Source of the DNA: Nematopogon swammerdamellus
Taxonomy: Eukaryota; Arthropoda; Insecta; Lepidoptera; Adelidae
Length of the DNA stretch: 64,000 nt
NCBI GenBank assembly: GCA_946902875.1
Contig: OX336359.1
Span: 4,340,001-4,404,000, forward strand
Direction of reading: 5' to 3'
Shown here: piece by piece, positions 57,447 through 64,000 of the stretch
How positions within the stretch are numbered: the first letter of the stretch is position 1
Layout of the letters: each line of letters begins with the position of its first letter
Program-made: the position numbers and the translations under genes
Notes under the pieces: generated by a model
Told to the model about the DNA's origin: nothing
The model's database searches: none
The model's input: the letters and a program-made list of their open reading frames with translations, nothing else

Positions 57447-57832
57447 CCTAGAACGATAAAAAAGGTATGGACCCCGAACCCTATCCTCGCCAGCGTAACA
57501 CGATATAAGTAAAAGCATACTTGTTTCATTGGACGGTGGCGCGCGGGCCCGTCAGCCTGTCATCGGCGGCGTTCCCAAAATCCTTTTTAAAATGCCCGCA
57601 TGCCCTGTGTTTACGTGTAAAAACACTACAGCCAAATTTAGTGTGCACAATAGCACAGATTAAGTAATAGTTACTTACTTAATCTGTGCTATTGTGCACA
57701 CTAAACTTGGCTGTAGTGTGTTTATCATATCTTATCATCGGTAAGTACACTCCGCTCCCCGCAACTTGGCGACGCTAGTTCTCATACAAGCATTTGACAG
57801 TCCGGCGTCCATACCTTTTTTATCGTTCTAGG
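57447..57832 (+). mobile_element. TIR element with THAP-like first exon, copy 2
   Basis: Ends CCTAGAACGATAAAAAAGG and inverse are flanked by TCACTT (57441-57446, 57833-57838). From ATG at 57592 it reads MPACPVFTCKN, then TTAKFSVHNS, and is then cut by an internal inverted duplication (arms 57623-57667 and 57675-57719). TCTTATCATCG|GTAAGT, the exon end seen in copy 1, follows at about 57730. Confidence 0.78.
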
Positions 57833-57929
57833 TCACTTCATACGCTGGTGGCCCAGAGCTGCGACTGGGCGCATAAGTAACCAACTTTAAGTAACACAAA
57901 CACATAAATACCTAGAATAGGCATACACA

Positions 57930-58580
57930 TGACACGCTGTGTCCCGTCCACCGGGGTAAGCAGAGTAATCGGTGTTGTGCTGCAAGTACTCTGATAAATT
58001 ACCCACGTTTTTTTATGTAATCCGGTATGATAGGCTGAGTCGGAGGGGCCAAAGCGCATGCTCCGACCAGCCAATATCACCTCCGAGAAGGTAAGTGCCA
58101 TACCGCAGACTTCCCTTGATTGCTGGCTATACTGGACTAGAGTAGAACACAACCGAGGCTGCTATGCGGCCATCTTACATCCAGTACGGTGGTACCAACC
58201 CAGTCGGCTACAATTTGAGCCTACCACCCAGTAAGGGGCAAGTGAAGGGACCTACAGTTTTACACCGGTTCCGAACGGTGAAGCAGCAGGTGCAGTGCAC
58301 GTTTAGCAAAGTATTCCGACAACATAACTATCGAGAAAAGCATGGTACGGCCGATAGTTTACTCGAATTGGCAGGGGTACAGCCGTGCCCCCATATAACA
58401 AGCAGCAAGTAAGGCGTGAATACCCACCTGCTGCATGGCATGACTCGGTGGCAAGCAAGACCGTGCCTAAGTGAGAGATGGCTGCGCTGTCGCTCTTTAG
58501 CACGGCTACTTGTCCTTATCGCTTAGTCGCCTTTTACGACTAAAAAGGGGGGTAAAAACATGGGTCTTAAGTACCGGTCC
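57930..58580 (-). mobile_element. Element C, reverse, split by SINE-B
   Basis: The left part ends AAATTACCCACGTTT and the right part resumes CACGTTTAGCAAAG. CACGTTT is the duplicated target. The right part runs to AAGTACCGGTCC. Confidence 0.75.
58012..58301 (-). mobile_element. SINE-B, reverse
   Basis: TTTTTTTATGTAATCCGG to GTGAAGCAGCAGGTGCAG, lacking the tRNA head. Bounded by the CACGTTT duplication. Confidence 0.8.
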
Positions 58581-58594
58581 ACTACCGGTCCCAC

Positions 58595-58890
58595 CACAGA
58601 GCATGAAATGCGCGCGCCCGCCCTTACTAGAGGCGCCGTGAGCGCGATTTCTCTACAACGGCGTTGAAGCCTGTGGGCGTGGCCTATGACTTACATATGT
58701 GTGTTGTGCGTGTGCATTTGTTTTGTGCGTGTGCCTAACTTGCTCCTCTTTGTGTGTAGTGTCGATACTAGCACACACACACACACATACGAAGCGCTAG
58801 CAGCTCTGCGTACGGTTATTGGGTTTCAAATATTATCGCTTAGGGCGCCTCTAGTAGGGGGCGCCCGCAGTAGGTATTTGATGCTCTGTG
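58595..58890. mobile_element. hAT-like MITE, 296 bp, 8-bp duplication
   Basis: CACAGAGCATGAAAT and ATTTGATGCTCTGTG ends, with TIR similarity for about 55 bp (CTAGAGGCGCC). GGTCCCAC is perfect on both sides (58587-58594, 58891-58898). Eight-base duplications fit hAT elements. Confidence 0.8.
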
Positions 58891-58899
58891 GGTCCCACA

Positions 58900-59160
58900 C
58901 TGTATCATGAAAATTTAATTTTAAATCATTTATTTGGGAAATGCCTACGCCTATTTTTAGAAATAACCATGGCCTCCTGCATTAGATAATCTCTGTCTTG
59001 TAAGAGACATCTTATTTTATAAAAATAATATGTAATTACATTATGGTGTTCATTATCATATAACTATGACAGGATAGATAGATTTGTTTAGTTTTATGAA
59101 AATAAATGAGTATATAAAAAAAAATTTTAGCTTTTAGTGACATATTTTGTAGTTTTTAAC
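58900..59160. other. Nothing recognised
   Basis: AT-rich sequence with no open frame or repeat end. Confidence 0.35.
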
Positions 59161-59162
59161 CT

Positions 59163-59430
59163 CGGTGTTTTTAACCCCCGACGAAAAAAGAGGGGACGTT
59201 TAACGTGTGTGTGTGTGCATGTGTGTATGTGTGTCTGTGGGATCGTAGCTCCCAAACGGATGGACCGATTTGGATGCAGTTTTTTTTTCTGATTAATAAA
59301 GCTGATTTAATCGAGGTGGTTGTTAGCTATGTTTGTAATCAAGTAATCAAGTGATTAAGTAATCAAACAATTAATTATCTTAAAAAGCGAGCGGATTTGC
59401 ATGCGGTTTTTTTAAAAAGCTTGAAATAAA
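59163..59430 (+). repeat. Dispersed repeat (TTTAACCCCCGACG block)
   Basis: TTTAACCCCCGACGAAAAAA, (GT)n, then ATCGTAGCTCCCAAACGGAT, a repeat I recall from many lepidopteran sequences. Single copy here. Confidence 0.5.
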
Positions 59431-59819
59431 ATTTAAATTAGAAATGTTTAGTATTGTGATATTGTGATGTCAGGTCCTTCATGTATTCCGTTTTTTTTTA
59501 TATTTGTTGTTAGTCATCTATGTATAGTTTCCATTTAACTTCTATTACGGTATGAAATAAACAATATTAAATATCCAAATTACGTCTTATGGTAGACAAA
59601 AGTCGTGGGCGAGACGAAAATGTCGATAATAAAAATATCACATGAGCAGAAAGAGGCGTATGTAGAAGAAAGACAAAAATATTGAGACAATGCGGTTCAT
59701 TATTTCACATAATAGCGACATATAAAGCTAGCACGTCATTATGAAGAAGGAAGAGAGTGGCCAGTTTCGCAGACTGTGTTTTAAAAACGGATAATTGTAC
59801 TGTTGAATCAGCGGTGAGG

Positions 59820-60002
59820 GGTGGATGTGGGAGAATGTTTCAATACTGGTCCCACATACACTCCTCGCCTTGTCTGTAATGTTGTCTTTTTCTTGTGTAT
59901 TTTTAGTTAGTTGTTTTGTATCTATTTTTGTGTTGTCATCTTATGTTGTGTTTTTGTATGGGCAGAATTGTCTGAAATAAAGAAGTTATTATTATTATTT
60001 TT
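59820..60002 (+). mobile_element. Retroelement 3' end with (ATT)n
   Basis: CACATACACTCCTCGCC, a T/G-rich 3' UTR, GAAATAAAG poly-A signal, and (ATT)n. Confidence 0.45.
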
Positions 60003-60039
60003 TATTCGTTTATTGACACATTTCTTTTTTATATTAATT

Positions 60040-60600
60040 TTACATAAAAAACTTAAATCTAAAATTAATATAAAATAACAAAATGGAATTTCCACCACCG
60101 GCGGCGGGGCGAACCCAGGCTACCGATGGTCGGACCCGAGAGAGAGAAACCTTCGGACAATTCGAGCGGTGTCGAGCAAGACCGCCTTCTGCATCTGACC
60201 CTTGATCCAAGCAAGTGGCTCTAGTGAGAGCCTCTTGAGATGATGGTCGAGGCTCTTCGCTATCAGCCCATGCGCAGACACGACTATGGGCACAACGATC
60301 GTCGAGTCCACGGGCCACATGTCGGTAACCTCGTGAGACAGATCGATGTATTTTAACATCTTGTCTTTTTCTGCCTTCACAAGGTTCTCGTCATGCGGCA
60401 CCGTGATGTCGACGAGCGCTGCGCGCCGCGCCTCCCGGTCGATTATCACTATGTCAGGTCTATTAGCCATAATAGTCCTATCAGTGATAATCGACCGGTC
60501 CCTGTAATTGTTGGTCTTGACAACTTCGTCTTGTATTGCACAGACAAAACCCTCAGTTTCCCCAAAGAGGTCCCCGAAGCGTAGCCAGTGCACGGAGGCG
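60040..60600 (-). pseudogene. RLE-type LINE C-terminal endonuclease remnant
   Basis: The frame 60593-60120 reads RDRSIITDRTIMANRPDIVI, REARRAALVDITVPHDENL, KYIDLSHEV, then LQKAVLL-like and RIVRRFLSLG. R-P-D at 45-47 and D62, 14 residues apart, give the PDX12-14D pattern of restriction-like endonucleases. 157 codons are open, but nothing of the RT is attached. (ATT)n lies beyond at 60665. Confidence 0.7.
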
Positions 60601-60778
60601 AGTTGATCTACATCCGGTCCCGTGAGAGACCGGAAGTACCTACCGTGCAGCGCCTTGCCTTTCCATTATTATTATTATTATTATTATTATCGTAAGCACT
60701 GATCCGCCTATCCGCATAAAGCATTGTGTTCAGCAGTTTCATATCTAGTGATGGCAAATGTTGAATCGATTATAATCG

Positions 60779-60811
60779 AGAAAAAGAGAAATAATTATTT
60801 CTCTTTTTCTT
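60779..60811. repeat. Short perfect palindrome
   Basis: GAAAAAGAGAAATAATT and its inverse form a hairpin of about 16 bp arms in AT-rich sequence. Confidence 0.6.
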
Positions 60812-60882
60812 TGACTGACGTGCGATTTGATAGACCTATGTATGTATAAAACCTGGTTATTTAAAGAAAGGGATTGAAAAGG

Positions 60883-61219
60883 TACCGTGTGGGGCCGGTA
60901 CTTCAAAAGAATATCCCCACTGCACCTTTCCCCATGCATGTCGTAAAAGGCGACTAAGGGATAAGGACAAGATATCGTGCTAAAGGGCGACAGGCTCGCC
61001 TCTCACCTTGGCACGGTACTTCCACCGAGTCATGCAGCAGGTGGGTCTTCGTGCCATACTTGCTGCTTGATCGATTTAATCTTGTTCGAATACTTTGCGA
61101 AACGTGGTGATCGGTGTTGTGCTGTAATTTACCAGAGTTCTTGCAACACAACACCGATTACTCTGCTTACCCCGATTGTCGGGATTCAGCGTGTGTGATA
61201 TGTATGTATATGTATGTAT
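60883..61219 (+). mobile_element. Element C, full length, perfect 12-bp duplication
   Basis: TACCGTGTGGGG to (ATGT)n, 337 bp. GGATTGAAAAGG flanks it at 60871-60882 and 61220-61231. This defines both ends and shows target-primed insertion. No clear A or B box is seen. Confidence 0.9.
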
Positions 61220-61653
61220 GGATTGAAAAGGGCGGCGTTTTACAGCTGTACAGTCGGCATACAATTTTTTTTTTAATAGTATATATTTTTTTTTGTATAT
61301 TTTTGTCTTGGAACAATTGCTTTATTTTCTTTAGACGGCAACACTGTGTGAGCGAGAGGCAAATAGGAGCGCCGCCATTTTCAATCCCTTTTTTAAAATT
61401 ATCAGGTAGTACTACAGTTTATATTTATTGTGTATATGTATGTACTTTTGAACCTGTATATATGTAGGTAACGAATGTATTTAGTTATATTCCATTATTA
61501 TTATTTATGTTTTTTTTTTATATTGTTTAAAAACAATTATTTTTTTCTCTCATTTAATTTTCCGCACTACCCATCTACCCTACTCACAATCCCAGACATG
61601 ACTTTGTCACTTTCTGTGCAATAAAGTATATTTTCATTTCATTTCAATTCATT

Positions 61654-61828
61654 ACAGTTCCCGGCCGCAAATAATGCGTGTCGAGCTTTAGAAAGAGACA
61701 ATCCGGTTGTAGAGCGTCGTCCCTGTCGCACGAACTCGCACGTCACGTGCGACAGAGACGACGCTCGGACGACAACCGGATTGTCACTTTCTAAAGATCG
61801 ACACGTATTATTTGCTGCCCGGAACTGT
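61654..61828. repeat. Long near-perfect palindrome
   Basis: Arms 61654-61732 and 61746-61828 with a 13-base spacer, ends ACAGTTCC/GGAACTGT, including GACAATCCGGTTGT and CGACGCTC/GAGCGTCG-like pairs. A few mismatches. Likely a fold-back MITE. Confidence 0.85.
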
Positions 61829-61885
61829 ACAGCACTAGCTACATCCGTGAGGTCCCTTCCCTTACCTTACTAGGTCGGCAAGGTT

Positions 61886-62210
61886 TTTTTTTTTTTTTTA
61901 TGTAATCCGGTATGTGCGGCTGAGTTGGAGGGGCCGAAGCGCATGCTCCGACCAGCCAATATGACCTTCGAGAAGGTAGGTGGCATACCGGAGACTTCCC
62001 TGGATTGCTGGCTATACTGGACTAGAGGAGAACACAACCGAGGCTGCTATGCGGCCTGCGGAATTTGAGCCTACCACCTAGTAAGGGGCAAGGGAAGGGA
62101 CCTACAGTTTTACACCGGTTCCGAACGGCGCGGCGATGCAGCAGGTGCGTATGCACATAAATTTTTTCGTCAGAAAAAACTCATTGGTACACGCCGACGG
62201 GATACCCATA
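61886..62210 (-). mobile_element. SINE-B, reverse
   Basis: T-run, TATGTAATCCGGTATG, body with a deletion after GCTATGCGGCC, to CATTGGTACACGCCGACGGG. The tRNA head is lost. Confidence 0.75.
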
Positions 62211-62266
62211 CTACGTGACCGATTTTACCCACTACCCCTTGTGACCTACCGTGTTTTGTGCTCAGA

Positions 62267-62285
62267 CCCCCCCCCCCCCCCCCCC
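62267..62285. repeat. C(19) homopolymer
   Basis: Nineteen C in a row, inside an imperfect inverted repeat (CCGATTTTACCCACTACC near 62220 and its rough inverse near 62405). Confidence 0.9.
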
Positions 62286-62420
62286 TTCCACATTTTCACG
62301 TAGTATTTTAAATATTCTAAAATAACTATTTGTTTATATAGAAATGGCTATTTTGAGCCTATTTTAATCAATATTTGAGATCTTAGTGTGGTGTAAACGG
62401 TACAAGGTAGTAAATCGGCA

Positions 62421-62531
62421 GGACACGACCGAAGGGAAGCACTGACGTGGCACCAAGTTCACCTGGTGTTATGGGCTGACATCGCGGATGTTGTAGGTGA
62501 TGTAGCCAACCGTGTCAGTTTCAATAAAAAA
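62421..62531 (+). mobile_element. SINE-A tail
   Basis: ACGACCGAAGGGAAGCACTG to GTGTCAGTTTCAATAAAA. Confidence 0.75.
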
Positions 62532-62599
62532 AAAATATAAAAATTAAAACTATGCTCATCACATATACAGGTAGATAGGTATTTATGGTTTTATACATT

Positions 62600-63063
62600 T
62601 ATATATATGCCGTTTTGTGTTTGCCTATAGTACATTTACGAGAAATAAGCAATTTTTGTGACCTAGTTTTCTCCATACAAACTTGATCGGCCGTTCGGGA
62701 TGACTCGGGTGAATTTTATTGTGAACGACACTGCTGGGGCTGCTGATACACAAGAAAGGTATGATTAGTTCCGTTATTTATTAGTGTTTATAATAAAAAT
62801 TCTGTGACCGATTTGCAGTCTAATAAATTTATAAAAAAAATCCTAAGAGACGTCGCGATAGAACAACTTTACAAAATAATTTTGTCAACTAGAATACGTA
62901 ATATATATTAAAAAAATGAAATTTATAGCTAGAATATTTATCTAGAAATACAATCCATATGTTAGTTCATGTAGTTTTATGGAAAAATCTTCCAAAATGA
63001 TTTTTTTTCGAGAGTCATGCGCCGGCGCCGATCGCGGCGCGCCACCTGGTGTAGCCGAAGGTA
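62600..63063 (+). repeat. Dispersed repeat shared with 10851-11520
   Basis: TTTACGAGAAATAAGCAATT, GCTGATACACAAGAAAGGTA, AGCTAGAATATTTATC and CACCTGGTGTAGCCGAAGG are in the same order as the inverse of the intron 5 copy. Confidence 0.6.
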
Positions 63064-63189
63064 GGTATGTTTTGGTTAATACTTCTGTTGCAGAAGGGTT
63101 AAAATAACAATATACTTTCCAACTACTTTGGACAAGATATTCCCATATTGAACTTTAAAATAACTTTTTTTTATAAACAATTAAATATA

Positions 63190-63610
63190 TCAATATACTA
63201 ATAATAAATCTGTAAGGGATGGTCATGGAGTAAGTTACTTTGTTTTAGGAAATATTGAGTTTGTAGCCTCTATATATAATACTAAAGCTAAATTGACGAT
63301 TTTTAGAAATCTTTTCTGTATGTATGTATGTATGTATGTATGTATGTTCCGCCATAACTCTTAAAGCCATCATCCGAATTCGATGAAACTTAGTACAAGC
63401 ACATTCTACTATACGGGACACAGGATAGGCTAACTAAAATTCACTTCCGGCCACGCTAAGATGTGGCTCCCATACAAATCGAATCGAAATAAAAGCGGCG
63501 CGGCGCGGCGGCGGTTGGTGGCGGCTAGCTGCGGAGGCTGGTGGCGGCGGGGGAGGCGCGGGGCGCGGCACGGGGTGCGGTCTGGCGGAGCGCGGTGTGT
63601 GTATGCATTG
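63190..63610 (+). mobile_element. Helitron-like element E with GC-rich insert
   Basis: ATACTAATAATAAATCTG to AGATGTGGCTCCCATAC, then a GGCGGC-rich stretch (63494-63600) similar to the insert in the large arms. The 3' hairpin end is not seen. Confidence 0.65.
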
Positions 63611-63839
63611 TCTCGAGCAGAGTATCTTATTTAATTCGATTCATAATATTATGTAGGTTTACTTCGTTAGGTATCTATTTGATTAATTTTAGGTGCAAAG
63701 TGTTGTTGCAAGTCGATGTTAGCGGATATTTACTTAACTGGAGTTCCTATTTGATTTAAGTTATTTGATCGTATGTTTATTATATTGTACGTACGTAGTG
63801 TAGTACCTATGCGCGCAATATTAACGAAAAGATTCTTAT

Positions 63840-64000
63840 TTTTACCCGACTACGGCGAAGCGAAAAGGAGAGTTATGTGTTTGACCGGTATGTATGTATG
63901 TATGTATGTATGTATGCATGTATGTATGTATGTATGTTCATCATGTATCATCTGTTTCCTCATAACTTCGAAACTACTTATCATAATTTGACAAATGAGG
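63840..64000 (+). repeat. (ATGT)n with flanking repeat at window edge
   Basis: TACCCGACTACGGCGAAGCG, GTTATGTGTTTGACCGG, (TATG)n 63891-63936, then TTCCTCATAACTTCGAAAC. A dispersed repeat cut by the window end. Confidence 0.6.

Noticed and set aside
1..64000. A CRISPR array, operon or bacterial-type system
   Set aside because: The repeats have no spacer structure, genes are split by introns, and all coding remnants are eukaryotic retroelements or transposons.

Overview
The window looks like a lepidopteran (butterfly or moth) genome. No database was consulted; the inference rests on sequence style. It has an AT-rich background, tRNA-derived SINEs with poly-A or (ATGT)n tails, Jockey-, RTE- and RLE-type LINE fragments, and Helitron-like elements ending in a GC-rich hairpin plus CTAGT. 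It also carries the GGGTTCCGTA/CCGGCCAAGT repeat that I associate with Lepidoptera.

One host gene can be reconstructed completely. Seventeen exons on the + strand, from an ATG at 579 to a TAA at 33169-33171, join in frame with every splice phase matching (2,676 nt, 891 aa). The product has a basic Ser/Pro-rich N-terminus with several S-P-x-K/R sites, an acidic segment, and a long alpha-helical coiled coil interrupted by a short poly-proline stretch. I do not recognise the family and give no symbol. The gene spans 32.6 kb for 2.7 kb of coding sequence. Its introns are mostly nested repeats that come within about 12-40 bp of splice sites. Intron 10 uses a GC-AG boundary. Intron 11 holds a 142-bp minisatellite that has multiplied the end of exon 11 with its 5' splice site.

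Five recurring repeat families are named here. SINE-A has a tRNA-like A and B box enclosing a 5S rRNA-like segment, followed by a body and a TTTCCATAAAA tail. SINE-B has a Ser/Leu-tRNA-like head, is about 404 bp, and ends in GGATTACATAAAA. Element C is about 336 bp, starts TACCGTGTGGGG and ends in (ATGT)n. Element D has CCGGCCAAGT and GGGTTCCGTA at one end and (GACA)n plus CGGAACCCTA at the other. Element E is Helitron-like. Modules of C and SINE-A are recombined in several chimeras.

Layout: 1-33.2 kb is the coiled-coil gene. 33.2-34.5 kb is a 118-bp satellite just after the stop. 34.5-43.6 kb is gene-poor repeat mosaic. 43.6-43.9 kb is a 15-bp minisatellite. 44-49.4 kb holds Helitron-like elements with 1, 1, 3 and about 8 copies of a 66-bp unit. 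49.6-55.7 kb is a pair of near-identical 2.37-kb inverted arms full of that unit. 55.7-64 kb is SINEs, TIR elements (one family carrying the first exon of a THAP-like protein), an RLE LINE remnant and a long palindrome. No second intact host gene was found.
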